A program made the position numbers and the translations under genes. Positions 8,800 to 17,769 of a DNA stretch of 64,000 nt are shown one piece after another (within the stretch, counting starts at the first letter, position 1; each line of letters begins with the position of its first letter). Under the pieces are notes generated by a model. That model did no database searches. It worked only from the letters and a program-made list of their open reading frames with translations, and was not told the DNA's origin. The DNA lies in NCBI GenBank assembly GCA_963804245.1, contig CAWDPQ010000011.1, positions 62,001-126,000 of the forward strand. Direction: 5' to 3'. The stretch is from CAWDPQ01 sp963804245 (GTDB taxonomy: Bacteria; Acidobacteriota; Vicinamibacteria; Vicinamibacterales; 2-12-FULL-66-21).

Positions 8800-10561
8800 A
8801 TGAGTCACCCAGCAGCTGTCGCCGGACCCAAGCCGCACGCCGCGCACGAAGCCCACCACGAGGAACTCGGCTTCTGGCGCAAGTACGTCTTCTCCGTCGA
8901 CCACAAAGTCATCGGCATCCAGTACGCCGTCACCGGCCTCGTGTTCCTGCTCTTCGGGTTTGGGCTGATGATGCTCATGCGCTGGCAGCTCGCCTACCCG
9001 GGCGCCGCGCTGCCGCTGCTCGGCACGCTCCTCGGCGAGGCGCGCATGCCGGGCGGGACGATGGTCCCTGACTTCTACAACGAGCTGGGGGCGATGCACG
9101 GCACGATCATGGTCTTCATGGGAGTGGTCCCCCTCGCTGTCGGAGGATTCGGGAACTTCGTGGTCCCGCTCCAGATTGGAGCGCCGGACATGTCGTTCCC
9201 GAGGCTGAACATGGCGAGCTACTGGTTCTTCGTCCTCGGCGGCGTGACGATGCTGGTCAGCTTTCTCGTCCCCGGGGGAGCCGCGCAGTCCGGGTGGACC
9301 TCCTACGCACCGCTCGCCATCATTGCGCCGGGCCAGACGATGTGGCTCATCGGGATGGTTTTCCTGATCACCTCGTCACTGCTCGGAGCGATCAACTTCA
9401 TTACGACCATAATCCAGCTGCGCGTCAAGGGGCTCAGCTTCATGCGGTTCCCCTTCTTCGTGTGGACCCAGTTCGTCACGGCCTTCCTTCTGCTGCTGGC
9501 CTTTCCGCCGCTCGAAGCCGCGGCGGTCATGCAGCTGATGGATCGTGTAGCCGGCACGAGCTTCTTCCTCCCGAGCGGCCTCGTCGTCAGCGGCCAGGTC
9601 CTCCAGGTGGCCGGCGGAGGCAACCCGCTGCTCTGGCAGCACTTGTTCTGGTTCCTGGCGCACCCGGAAGTCTATGTCCTGATCCTTCCCGCGATGGGAA
9701 TCGTGGCCGAGGTCATCGCGAACAATACGCGGAAGCCGCTGTGGGGCTATCGCTCGATGGTCTACTCGCTCGTCTTCCTCGGCTTCATGTCGTTCATCGT
9801 CTGGGCGCACCACATGTTCATGACTGGCATGGGGACGGCGATGGCGGCGTTCTTCCAGACGACGACGATGATCATCTCGATCCCATCGGTCGTGATCCTG
9901 ACGGCCCTGATCATCTCGCTGTGGGGCGGATCGATACGCTTCAACACACCTATGCTCTTCGCGCTCGGCTTTCTCCCGATGTTCGGCATCGGCGGGCTCA
10001 CGGGGCTGCCGCTCGCCTTCAACATTGCGGATATCCCGCTGCACGACACGTATTACGTCATCGGCCACTTCCATTACGTCGTCGCTCCGGGGACGATCTT
10101 CGCCCTTTTCGCGGGGATCTATTACTGGTTCCCGAAGGCGACCGGGCGGAAGATGAACGAGACGCTTGGCAAGATCCATTTCTACGGCTCGTTCGTCTGC
10201 ATGAACGTCATCTTCATGCCGATGTTCCTCATGGGGATGGCCGGCGTCTCGCGGCGACTGTTCGACGGTGGGGCGAGCTACGACTTTGCGCAGCCGGTCC
10301 TGCAAATGAACGTCGTCTCCTCCTGGGGCGCGTGGGTTCTTGCGCTCTTCCAGATTCCCTTCATCTTCAATTTCTTCTGGAGCATCTGGAAAGGCGAGCA
10401 GACCGATCAGAACCCGTGGCAGGCCACGACGATCGAGTGGGCGGCTCCGTCGCCCCCGCCACACGGCAATTTCACCGTGGCCCCGGAAGCGTACCGAGGG
10501 CCGTACCAGGTACAGCGTTCCCGGCGCGGCCAAGGACTTCGTGCCGCAGCACGAGGCCTGA
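8800..10561 (+). CDS. Cytochrome c oxidase subunit I, A1-type, with C-terminal frame break
   Basis: Haem-copper oxidase catalytic subunit, about 586 residues, 12 helices. Haem and CuB ligands are present: His in AMHGTIM, HPEVY (with the proton-channel Glu and cross-linked Tyr of A1 types), HH in WAHHMFM, and HDTYYVIGHFHY. D-channel Asn and Asp are seen (GGFGNF, IGAPDM). The K-channel lysine is missing: the family GVKVF stretch reads VVILT, with Ile at about residue 366. At 10507-10513 one extra base in CAGGTAC shifts the frame; without it the protein ends YSVPGAAKDFVPQHEA at 10561, the normal family tail, five bases before subunit III. With the break it would run to 10587. Confidence 0.93.
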
Positions 10562-10565
10562 TCGA

Positions 10566-11156
10566 ATGGACATTCCCTACACCGTAGAGGTTCGCCGCGA
10601 CACCGGTCTTACCAACGGCAAGATCGGCATCTGGCTCTTCCTGGCCTCGGAGGTCATGCTGTTCGGTGCCCTCTTTGCGAGCTACATCCTGATCCGAACG
10701 GGGGCGCCGAGTTGGCCACGGGGGGACACGATCCTGAACGTTCCGCTCGCCACGTTCAACACGATCGTCCTGATTCTCTCTTCCGTCACGATGGTCATGG
10801 CCTGGGCGTCGCTGATGCGGCACCGCTTCGGGACCTTTCGGATCTACATGGGGGCGACGATCCTGCTCGGGTTCGTCTTCCTCGTGGTCAAGTACTTCGA
10901 ATACAGCGCCAAGTTCGAGCACCATCTCTATCCCAGCACGAACAACTTTCTGGCCATTTATTTCACCCTGACCGGCCTGCACATGCTCCACGTCATGGGC
11001 GGGATGGCAGTGAACGCCTATTTCTGGGGCCCAGGCGCCAAGCAATGGAAGACGAACCCGGTGTGGTTCACCAACCGGGTCGAGCACTCGGGCCTCTTCT
11101 GGCATTTCGTGGATCTGGTCTGGATCTTCCTGTTCCCGACCCTGTACCTTCTCTAG
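10566..11156 (+). CDS. Cytochrome c oxidase subunit III, system 1
   Basis: A 196-residue membrane subunit III of the haem-copper oxidase, five to six helices. It has the expected conserved segments: FLASEVMLFGALFASY, a central glutamate in YFEYSAKFEHH, the TGLHMLHVMGG loop and the end HSGLFWHFVDLVWIFLFP. It starts five bases after the inferred end of subunit I and is followed ten bases later by subunit IV. It lacks the N-terminal extra helices of long subunits III, as usual for bacterial A-type enzymes. The second copy at 41963 is longer. Confidence 0.92.
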   Translation: MDIPYTVEVRRDTGLTNGKIGIWLFLASEVMLFGALFASYILIRTGAPSWPRGDTILNVPLATFNTIVLILSSVTMVMAWASLMRHRFGTFRIYMGATILLGFVFLVVKYFEYSAKFEHHLYPSTNNFLAIYFTLTGLHMLHVMGGMAVNAYFWGPGAKQWKTNPVWFTNRVEHSGLFWHFVDLVWIFLFPTLYLL

Positions 11157-11165
11157 GCCGCATAG

Positions 11166-11528
11166 ATGGCATCAACGACGACCGACCACGCAGCTGACAT
11201 CGATAGACACGTCAAGGTCTACATCACCGTTTTCGTCGCGTTGATGGTCCTGACAATCATCACCGTGGCGATCTCCCGCATCCACCTTCCCGTGCCGATC
11301 GCCGTGACGGTGGCGCTCCTCGTCGCGACCATCAAGGGAACGCTCGTGGCGTGCTACTTCATGCATCTGATTTCCGAGAAAAAGCTGATCTACGCGGTTC
11401 TCCTGGTGACCGCTGCCTTTTTCGTCGCGCTGCTGGCCCTTCCGGTCGTCACCCACAGCAACGGTTACTGGATTCACGAAGCACCGAGCCACGACGCGCC
11501 AACCGCACCGGCTACGAGTCCGCACTAA
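11166..11528 (+). CDS. Cytochrome c oxidase subunit IV-like membrane protein, system 1
   Basis: A 120-residue protein with three hydrophobic segments matching the prokaryotic subunit IV (caa3_CtaG/CoxD-like) family. The segment VATIKGTLVACYFMHLISEKK carries the family signature of a lysine-glycine pair followed by FMHL. The last helix ends in a hydrophilic tail rich in Ala, Pro and His. Subunit IV supports assembly of the oxidase. The stop overlaps the following small gene by one base (TAATG). Confidence 0.87.
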   Translation: MASTTTDHAADIDRHVKVYITVFVALMVLTIITVAISRIHLPVPIAVTVALLVATIKGTLVACYFMHLISEKKLIYAVLLVTAAFFVALLALPVVTHSNGYWIHEAPSHDAPTAPATSPH

Positions 11529-11728
11529 TGAACCTCAGGTTGGTACATGCGACGCTGATCATGTTGTCCGCGGCCCTTGCCGTGCTGTTCGGTGTCTGGT
11601 GTCTTTCCGCGTACGGTCGCGACAATGGCGTCGCGAGCCTGGTCGCGGCCATTGCATCTTTCGCCGTATCGTTCGGCCTCGTGGTCTACGACCGGTGGTT
11701 CCTGCGCAAGACGAGGACGCTGCGATGA
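11528..11728 (+). CDS. Small membrane protein of the oxidase operon (unknown)
   Basis: A 66-residue protein with two predicted transmembrane helices (LIMLSAALAVLFGVWCL and VAAIASFAVSFGLVVY) and a basic C terminus (DRWFLRKTRTLR). I recognise no family. Its position, overlapping subunit IV by one base and the next gene by four bases (ATGA), makes it a real coupled gene and probably a small assembly or structural subunit of oxidase 1. Confidence 0.72.
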   Translation: MNLRLVHATLIMLSAALAVLFGVWCLSAYGRDNGVASLVAAIASFAVSFGLVVYDRWFLRKTRTLR

Positions 11729-12114
11729 AAGCGCCTGCGGCCAGCGCGAGGCGCTGGAAGGAAGCCCGGCGAAGCCGGGCCGCCGAGCGCGACGCGAGCG
11801 GGAGTGGGGCCCCGCGAGCACTAAAAAATGCCGGCGTGCGCTTCCGAATCACCCGGATTCTCACGATGGCGTTTGCCCTGGTGATCGGCGGCAGCTCGAG
11901 CGTCCTCGCCTGCCCGATGTGCTTTGGGGCCGAGGAAACCTCGATGATCGACGGGGCGAAGCTCGGCGTCCTGGTGATGCTGGCCGTCACCTTTGCGGTG
12001 CAGGGCGCGTTCTTGGGCTTTTTTCTCTATCTCCGCAAGCGCGCGAAGCGCATCGCGGACATCGAGCTCGACACCGAATGGTCGGAGCTCCAAAGGTCGC
12101 CGAGAACATCATGA
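11725..12114 (+). CDS. Small exported CPMC-motif membrane protein
   Basis: A 129-residue product if translated from the ATG at 11725, which overlaps the previous stop. Residues 3-33 are encoded by a copy of the dispersed repeat at 11731-11822 and look foreign (RRWKEARRSRAAERD). The conserved part begins at the signal-like helix FALVIGGSSSVLACPMC, so internal starts at GTG 11836 or ATG 11866 may be the ancestral ones. CPMC sits right after the cleavage region, followed by one transmembrane helix and a basic cytoplasmic tail. The two cysteines could bind copper or be a thiol pair for oxidase assembly. That is a guess from motif and context. It overlaps subunit II by four bases. Confidence 0.65.
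   Translation: MKAPAASARRWKEARRSRAAERDASGSGAPRALKNAGVRFRITRILTMAFALVIGGSSSVLACPMCFGAEETSMIDGAKLGVLVMLAVTFAVQGAFLGFFLYLRKRAKRIADIELDTEWSELQRSPRTS
11731..11822 (+). repeat. Dispersed repeat copy A at the 5' end of the CPMC gene
   Basis: GCGCCTGCGGCC at the left end, GCGAGGCGCTGGAAGGAAGC, a CCCGGCGAAGCCGGG hairpin, and GGGGCCCCGCGAGCACT at the right end. It lacks the GGCGAGGTCTCGCC module of copies B-D and matches inverted copy E. Confidence 0.7.
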
Positions 12115-12908
12115 CTGAGTGGCTAGGACTCCCACCGCTCGCCGCGACTCACGGCGGGCAAATCGACAGCATGCTCGGCTGGGTTCACGTGTTCATGCTT
12201 ATCCTCTTCGTCGGATGGGGAGGATTCTTCGCCTACTGCCTGGTCCGTTTCCGTCGATCGCGGCACCCGGTGGCGAACTACACCGGGGTCAAGTCGCACA
12301 CCTCGAGCTATCTCGAGGTCGGCGTGGCCGTGGTCGAAGCGATTCTCCTGTTCGGATTCGCGATCCCGCTCTGGGCCGCGAGGGTCGATCGCATGCCCCC
12401 GGCAAACGAAGCGCTGCTCGTTCAGGTCACAGGCGAGCAATTCGCCTGGAACGTCCACTATGCAGGCCCGGACGGGACATTCGGCCGCACGGACATCAAA
12501 CTGCTCGACCTTCAGTCGAACCCCTTGGGACTCGATCGCTCCGATCCGGCCGCCAAGGACGACGTCACGACGCTCAATCAGCTCTATCTGCCCGTGAACA
12601 AGCCGATCATCGTGAGGCTGAGGAGCAAGGACGTCATCCACAGCTTCGGCGTGCCCGAGTTTCGCGTGAAGCAGGACGCCATCCCAGGTCTCACGATTCC
12701 CATCTGGTTCGTCCCCAACGTCACGACCGCGGAGATGCGGACGCGGACTGGGAATGCCGAGTTCCAGTACGAGATCGCCTGCGCGCAGCTCTGTGGTCTA
12801 GGCCATTACCGGATGCGGGGATTTGTCACCGTCCAGACCGCCGAAGAGTTCCAGAAGTGGATGGACCAACAGGTCTCGGAGCAGAGCGCACCGGATCCCT
12901 TCCGGTAA
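12111..12908 (+). CDS. Cytochrome c oxidase subunit II with CuA site, no cytochrome c domain, system 1
   Basis: A 265-residue subunit II with two N-terminal helices and a periplasmic cupredoxin domain. The CuA ligands are all visible: His in DVIHSFGVPEF, then C-A-Q-L-C, His and Met in CAQLCGLGHYRM. Aromatic residues for electron entry are present in FAWNVHY. There is no CxxCH, so a separate donor (a cytochrome c or the neighbouring cupredoxin) must feed it, unlike the caa3 subunit II at 39356. It is last in its operon, placed unusually after subunits I, III and IV, and faces the convergent radical SAM gene across 77 bases. Confidence 0.93.
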   Translation: MTEWLGLPPLAATHGGQIDSMLGWVHVFMLILFVGWGGFFAYCLVRFRRSRHPVANYTGVKSHTSSYLEVGVAVVEAILLFGFAIPLWAARVDRMPPANEALLVQVTGEQFAWNVHYAGPDGTFGRTDIKLLDLQSNPLGLDRSDPAAKDDVTTLNQLYLPVNKPIIVRLRSKDVIHSFGVPEFRVKQDAIPGLTIPIWFVPNVTTAEMRTRTGNAEFQYEIACAQLCGLGHYRMRGFVTVQTAEEFQKWMDQQVSEQSAPDPFR

Positions 12909-12970
12909 CTGGAGATCAGGAGCCACGAACAGGAGATCAAGAGTTCAGGAGGTCCTGATCTCATGATCTC
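12906..12970. terminator. Word-repeat hairpin between convergent genes
   Basis: The 77-base gap between the two convergent system-1 operons holds repeats of GAGATCAGGAG followed by their reverse complement (GGTCCTGATCTCATGATCTC). The inverted arrangement can fold into a hairpin on either strand, which would suit a bidirectional terminator. There is no long T run, so termination is inferred from position and symmetry only. Confidence 0.45.
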
Positions 12971-12985
12971 GTGTGTCCCTCTGGC

Positions 12986-14392
12986 CTACCCGAACATCTT
13001 CGGGGTTGGCATCCGCGCGCGGATCTTCTCCAACTCCTCCGGTGTGACGCGATCGATGCCGTTCCTGCGGCACGAATCCTCGACCGCCTTCACCACCATT
13101 CCCCGGACGAACGCTGGGATCTTCTTCATCCGCTCGGCAGCCGCATCGTCCCATGCGATCGTCGGCGGCGATTCGGAGCCATACACGATCGCGGAAGACC
13201 CGAGCCCGCCGGAGACGGACGCCTGGCTTTGGATGGCGAGAAGTGGAGATCCGGCGAACGTGCCGGGGGTGTGGGTGCAGAGAGGGTCTTCGGCCATCAG
13301 ATCGCCGGTCATCCCGTAGGCCCGGGCGCGGCAGCCCCCACAGTGGCCGTTCATCTCACACTCGCCGCATCGCCCGCCGAGCGATGTGCGGCGGCGAATG
13401 TCGGTGAACAGCTCCGAGGACGTCCAGAGCTCCGAAAGACTCGAGCGGCGAAGGGTTCCCGCGAAGACCGGGAGGTAGGGGCAAGGGGTGACATCCCCGT
13501 TCGGCCGTATCCCCATGTAATGCGTCCCCGCCGGGCACCCGCCGGCGCCTCCGGAGTAGGTTCTGATCGGGGACTGACCGGGCCATGGCGCCGATCCGGC
13601 GTCGTTCGGGTTCGGATAGGCCTGCCCGCTGGTCGGCTCTGAGCCCGGTCGAAGGGAATTCTCCAGAACGGTCTTGATGTAGTGCGGCGCGCACTTCGCG
13701 TTCACGAGCATCCGGCGGGCGTACTTCCGCTGGATCCGGTAGAGCGAATCGAGAACCTCGTCGTACTGCGCGGGGGTGATGTCCGACACGAACTGCCCGC
13801 GCCCGGTCGGTACCAGGAAGTAGAGGTTCCAGACCTTGGCGGCGAGGCGATCGTGGGCGAAGTCGGCGATCGCCTCGAGCTCGCCGAGATTGTGGGAGCC
13901 CGCGGTCGTCTGCACGATGAAGGGAAGCCCGGTCCGGTTCAGGATCTCGGCTCCCTCGACCGTGTTCCGCCAGGCGCCGCGCACCATTCTGAAGCGGTCG
14001 TGGCGATCGGGATCGAGCGCATCGAGAGAGAGCGAGAGCCCCCGCGCTCCGGCGTCCGCAAGGCGCCTCGCTACGTTCTCGGTGATGCTCACGCCGTTGG
14101 TGCCGACGACGACCCACAGTCCACGCTCCGACGCGCGCCGGACAATCTCGAGGATGTCGCGGCGCAGTAGCGGCTCGCCTCCCGTCAGGATCGTCAGGCA
14201 CTCAGGCGCGAAGGTCGCGATTTCGTCGATGACCCTGAAGCATTCCTCGGTGCCGAGCTCGCTACGATCGGCGAAGTTCTCCGTGCCGACCTGAGGTGTG
14301 CCGCCGGCGTCGAGATAGCAGTGCTCGCATGCGAGGTTGCAGCGATAGGTCAGGTTCCAGGAGACGACGTAAGGTCTGGTGAACGGTGTCAT
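12986..14392 (-). CDS. Radical SAM/SPASM protein, AhbD/NirJ-like, with C-terminal PCP_red domain
   Basis: A 468-residue enzyme starting at ATG 14392. The radical SAM cluster motif is YRCNLACEHCYLD near residue 20, with a GGEPLL SAM-binding motif. The middle FLVPTGRG and the auxiliary-cluster region (GGCPAGTHY, TPCPYLP, CGECEMNGHCGGCRARAYG, DPLC) closely follow AhbD and NirJ, which modify porphyrin propionates in haem b and haem d1 synthesis. The last 60 residues (IAWDDAAAERMKKIPAFVRGMVV, then VTPEELEKIRARM) are a PCP_red domain, known from the C terminus of the protochlorophyllide reductase subunit BchB. Upstream frame is open into the next gene only because of a frame break there. Likely a tetrapyrrole-modifying enzyme for system 1; the product is unknown. 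Confidence 0.87.
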   Translation of the reverse strand: MTPFTRPYVVSWNLTYRCNLACEHCYLDAGGTPQVGTENFADRSELGTEECFRVIDEIATFAPECLTILTGGEPLLRRDILEIVRRASERGLWVVVGTNGVSITENVARRLADAGARGLSLSLDALDPDRHDRFRMVRGAWRNTVEGAEILNRTGLPFIVQTTAGSHNLGELEAIADFAHDRLAAKVWNLYFLVPTGRGQFVSDITPAQYDEVLDSLYRIQRKYARRMLVNAKCAPHYIKTVLENSLRPGSEPTSGQAYPNPNDAGSAPWPGQSPIRTYSGGAGGCPAGTHYMGIRPNGDVTPCPYLPVFAGTLRRSSLSELWTSSELFTDIRRRTSLGGRCGECEMNGHCGGCRARAYGMTGDLMAEDPLCTHTPGTFAGSPLLAIQSQASVSGGLGSSAIVYGSESPPTIAWDDAAAERMKKIPAFVRGMVVKAVEDSCRRNGIDRVTPEELEKIRARMPTPKMFG

Positions 14393-14451
14393 AGCGGCTC
14401 GGGGCTCGGCTCGTCCGCCAAAGCGCACAGCGCGAAGGCGGAGACTCGGCA

Positions 14452-14932
14452 TCACATGCCGAAGAAGTCGCGGGCCGCGTCGAGGATCTTCTCGTCCACT
14501 TCCAGCCACACCTCGCTCTCGGGCGAATCGCTCGATGCCGGTCCGCGCCATGGGGCGGACGAATTCGGGGACCTTCGCGAGGCGCGCTTCTGCGGCGGCC
14601 GTCCACCGCACGGGAATGGGCTCGCTGGTCTGGACGGGCCGCGCTCCAACCCCGGTCGGCGCGCGTTCCGCGGCACCAGGGCCTTCCATCGCCGGCATCA
14701 TCGCGGTGAACGGGCAGCGTGAGCCAGACGTGGTCACCGCCTCACCTTGCACATCGGGGCCAATCCGCACGCCGAGTGACTGGACGAGCTGTGTCTCGAA
14801 TGGATTGGTCAGCATCGCCATCTCGTAGCCGCACTCAGGACAGGAGTAGACGACCGAGAGCGAGCCGCCCTCGGGCGGGCCGACGGTCTGCAGCTTCATG
14901 GGGCTATCGCACGGGACGCAGAGGAACTTCAT
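14452..14932 (-). CDS. Zinc-ribbon plus PCP_red domain protein (one frame break)
   Basis: About 159 residues if one indel is corrected. The N terminus holds two CxxC pairs (CVPCDSPMKL, CPECGYEM) forming a zinc ribbon. A linker follows, then a PCP_red domain (VRWTAAAEARLAKVPEFVRPMARTGIERFARERG). Near 14520 the frame changes: the conserved ending SEVWLEVDEKILDAARDFFGM lies in another frame and stops at 14452. Without correction, this gene runs through a spacer into the radical SAM gene, which I regard as an artefact. Its ATG at 14932 overlaps the Mrp gene stop by four bases. Function unknown; the domain and neighbours suggest a role in tetrapyrrole handling. Confidence 0.78.
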
Positions 14933-15849
14933 CGGTGAGGCTCCTTGCCTGGTCGAAGTGGCTCACGCGAAGCGTGAGCGGAGGCTGAATCGAGGCTGTT
15001 CAGAAGTTGCTGCGCAACATGCTCCAGGGCGCGGCCGACAGGTGTTTCCGGCAGTTCCTCGAGAGGGATCCCGCGATCGCAGTGCCGCGCAAGCTCGGGA
15101 TCGAATGGGACGGTCCCGAGGCAGGGGATCTCGAGGGCCGAAGGGTCGGCTGAGCCGAAGAGCGGCTTGATGGCGTTACAGTCGCGGCAGTAGTAGCCGC
15201 TCATGTTCTCGACGTAGCCGAGGACGCGATTGCGTCCCTTCGAGAGAGCTGCCACCGAACGCGCGACCACGCCGCGTGCGACCTCGGAAGGAATCGTGAC
15301 GAGCAGGAACGAGGTCCGCGGCCCGAGAAAATCGGCGTACTGGACCGTCCGCTCGGCTCCCGGCGGTAGATCGAACATCAGCACATCGAGCGCTCCCCAC
15401 TCGACGGACCCGAGAATCTCGCTGAGGAGGGCGAACTCCCTCGTGGCGCGCCACGTATGGGACTCGCCCTGCGCCGCGCTCTCGAACTCCAGCGCCTCCG
15501 ATTCCGGGATCACCGAGCCCATCGAGAAGACCGCGATCCCGTTTCTGGTCCGCGGCAGAGCGACTCTTTCGCTGCCGGGAACGACAAACGCCCCTTGGAC
15601 ACCGGCCATACGCGCTTGTGAGGGGCCATTGAAGTCCGCGTCCAGGATCGCAATCCGAAGCCCGCGGGCGCGCAGCGCGCCTGCGAGATGCAAGGTCAAG
15701 GTGCTCTTGCCGACGCCGCCTTTGCCGGAGCCCACGGCCACCAGATGACGCACGCCGGCGAGCCCGTCAGTAATGCGGGTACGCTGCTCGGCAACCTGCT
15801 CGAGGACTCGGGACCCTCCGTCGCCGGCGATGTCGTGGTAGCGCTTCAC
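14929..15849 (-). CDS. Mrp/NBP35-type P-loop ATPase (iron-sulfur carrier family)
   Basis: A 306-residue soluble ATPase. The deviant Walker A is GSGKGGVGKSTL; the Mrp-type CxxC that binds a bridging FeS cluster is in MSGYYCRDCNA; the switch region DLPPGAERTVQ is present. Mrp proteins hold and hand over FeS clusters. Here it sits in a chain with two PCP_red proteins and a radical SAM enzyme, so it may load their clusters or those of the ACIII FeS subunit. It is not BchL: the CxxC arrangement and sequence are of Mrp type. Four-base overlap with the downstream zinc-ribbon gene. Confidence 0.9.
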   Translation of the reverse strand: MKRYHDIAGDGGSRVLEQVAEQRTRITDGLAGVRHLVAVGSGKGGVGKSTLTLHLAGALRARGLRIAILDADFNGPSQARMAGVQGAFVVPGSERVALPRTRNGIAVFSMGSVIPESEALEFESAAQGESHTWRATREFALLSEILGSVEWGALDVLMFDLPPGAERTVQYADFLGPRTSFLLVTIPSEVARGVVARSVAALSKGRNRVLGYVENMSGYYCRDCNAIKPLFGSADPSALEIPCLGTVPFDPELARHCDRGIPLEELPETPVGRALEHVAQQLLNSLDSASAHASREPLRPGKEPHR

Positions 15850-15885
15850 TTTACTGACGTAGCTTACACCGGGGTGGCCCAGGGG

Positions 15886-16821
15886 TCAGGCCACGACGTT
15901 CATCGGCTGGCCGGCGAGAAACGAAAGGACGTTGTCGATCGCAAGGGCCAGGCTGGCTTCGGTGGCCTCGGGAGTGATGCCTGCGGCATGCGGCGAGAGC
16001 ACGACATTGGGCAGTGAGTAGAAACGGGAGCCGGCCGGCAAGGGCTCGTTCTCGAATACGTCGAGGCCCGCGCCAGCGATCCGATGCGTTTCGAGTGCAT
16101 CCAGGAGGTCGGATTCGTTCACGATCGCGCCGCGCGCGGTGTTGATGAAAATGGCGTCGGGTTTCATCAGCGCGAAGTGTTCGCTGCGGATCAATCTCGT
16201 CGTCTCCGGCGACTGCCGCACGTGGACGCTCAGGACGTCCGATTGCCGGAAGGCTTCGTCAAACGTGACCCACTCCGCCGTATCTCCGCCTGGATGAAAG
16301 GTCCAGGCAATGACGCGCATGCCGAGTCCTTTTCCCAGCTTCGCAACTTCACGGCCGATGGCGCCGGTTCCAATCAAGCCCAGGGTTTTCGCGCGAAGCT
16401 GCGTCACCATGGCACGCGGCCACCGGCCTTGCCGTACCTGTTGGTCTACCTGAACCAACTGTTTCGCGACCGCCATGATCAGGGCGACGGTGTGTTCGGC
16501 CACGGCGATCGCCGACACGCCGGGTGTGTTTGTGACACGGACTCCCCGTGCTTTGGCCGCCGCCAGATCGACGTTGTCGGTTCCCGTTCCCCAAATGGAA
16601 ATCAGGCGCAACTGTGGACACTTCTCCAGGACAGTCGCGGTAAATCTCGAAGTCGACCGGATGTTGATGACGATCTCGGCGTCGCCGACGCGGGCGGCCA
16701 AATCGTCAGGTCCGGAAGGCCGATCGGCATACGCTCGAACGTCGTGTCCCGCGAGTTTCCCATAGGCCATGCTTGGCAGCATGATGGCCGGTTCGTCATC
16801 TGGTATGACAATCTGCGGCAT
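15886..16821 (-). CDS. D-isomer-specific 2-hydroxyacid dehydrogenase
   Basis: A 311-residue NAD(P)-dependent dehydrogenase of the D-2-hydroxyacid family. The Rossmann motif is LIGTGAIGREVAKLG. The catalytic Arg is in INTARGAIVNE, the Glu in DVFENEPL, and the His in LSPHAAG. It is complete, with an ATG start 33 bases after the GNAT gene and 36 bases before the Mrp gene. Substrate is unpredictable. Nothing in it points to respiration, so its place in this block may be incidental. Confidence 0.9.
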   Translation of the reverse strand: MPQIVIPDDEPAIMLPSMAYGKLAGHDVRAYADRPSGPDDLAARVGDAEIVINIRSTSRFTATVLEKCPQLRLISIWGTGTDNVDLAAAKARGVRVTNTPGVSAIAVAEHTVALIMAVAKQLVQVDQQVRQGRWPRAMVTQLRAKTLGLIGTGAIGREVAKLGKGLGMRVIAWTFHPGGDTAEWVTFDEAFRQSDVLSVHVRQSPETTRLIRSEHFALMKPDAIFINTARGAIVNESDLLDALETHRIAGAGLDVFENEPLPAGSRFYSLPNVVLSPHAAGITPEATEASLALAIDNVLSFLAGQPMNVVA

Positions 16822-16854
16822 TCGTCGTTTCTCGATAGTGAAGGGCGGGCCCAG

Positions 16855-17769
16855 CTAGTCGGACCGCGCGCTCCCCGCGTAGACCCGATACCCGCCGGCC
16901 GGGCGGAAACCGAGCATCTGCAGGAGATCCTTGGAGATCTCCGCCGGATGGACGTTCGGGAACCGGAAGGTCGCCATGCCTTGCACGCGGAGTCGAGAGA
17001 GCAGTTGCTTCAGACGGGCTCCACCGTCCTCGACGAAAGAGCGGAGCGACACGATCTTTCCCGGCCGTCCCGCCACGGCTCCGGCGAGGCAGCACTTCAA
17101 ATAAAGGATGTAGGCCTCGATTCGCTCGTCGGAGGCGACGGCAAGTCCGGCGATGTCGTCCTTCCTTGCGGTGAGGGTCTCGACCGAGCGTTCCCAACAC
17201 CCCTGCGAGTGTGCCTCTTCAAGGAGACCATTCGCGGCAAGATCGTCGACCGTGACGGGGATCACGAACCCTTCGACTCGCGCGCCGTTGCGGTGCTCGC
17301 TCAGGGCAGGCCGACCTCCGTGCTCGACGGCAGGGTCGTCACACTCGAGGACGTAGTCGGTAAGGACCGCTTCCTGGACATATCCGCTTGCGCTGAACAG
17401 CTCGCAGGCAGGGCCGAGGGTCTCGGGGACTTCGGCGGTGATTCGCGGCGGACCGAGAATCGCGAGCTTCGAGCCGAGCGAGTCGAGCAGGTGACGGCCA
17501 TGACCCTGCCGCCGGTGATCGGGATGGACGGCAATCTTGTGTACGAGAGTCCCTGAAGGCCGCTTGGCGCCGATCAGGACGCCGATCGGCTCGGAGCCCG
17601 AGAAGGCGACCATGCAGCTGCTGCACCAGACCTGCAGGTCGCGGATCGACCGCTTGAACGCGACCGGCGTCATGGGAGGCTCGTCCGGAAAGTACGGAGA
17701 CCAACAGCGATTCAGCGCGTCGACGAGAAGCCCGATGTCATCGGTGCGGCAGAAGCGGTATGCGCTCAC
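16855..17769 (-). CDS. GNAT-family N-acetyltransferase (probable double-domain)
   Basis: About 304 residues from a GTG at 17769. The acetyl-CoA motif A is clear (IAVHPDHRRQGHGRHLLDSLG), followed by a core ending in the ELFSASGYVQE strand. The C-terminal 130 residues look like a second, degenerate GNAT-like half ending LLQMLGFRPAGGYRVY. The reading frame is open into the upstream USP/PCP_red gene, so a fusion is formally possible. I prefer a separate gene because the GTG is preceded by GGGGAG and forms the GTGA overlap used elsewhere in this block (with ATG-TGA in the alternative frame). Acetyl acceptor unknown. Confidence 0.7.
   Translation of the reverse strand: MSAYRFCRTDDIGLLVDALNRCWSPYFPDEPPMTPVAFKRSIRDLQVWCSSCMVAFSGSEPIGVLIGAKRPSGTLVHKIAVHPDHRRQGHGRHLLDSLGSKLAILGPPRITAEVPETLGPACELFSASGYVQEAVLTDYVLECDDPAVEHGGRPALSEHRNGARVEGFVIPVTVDDLAANGLLEEAHSQGCWERSVETLTARKDDIAGLAVASDERIEAYILYLKCCLAGAVAGRPGKIVSLRSFVEDGGARLKQLLSRLRVQGMATFRFPNVHPAEISKDLLQMLGFRPAGGYRVYAGSARSD

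Noticed and set aside
12986..14932. A single 648-residue zinc-ribbon/radical SAM fusion on the minus strand
   Set aside because: The conserved end of the PCP_red domain (VDEKILDAARDFFGM) lies in another frame and has its own stop at 14452; the sequence joining it to the radical SAM start is repeat-like spacer.
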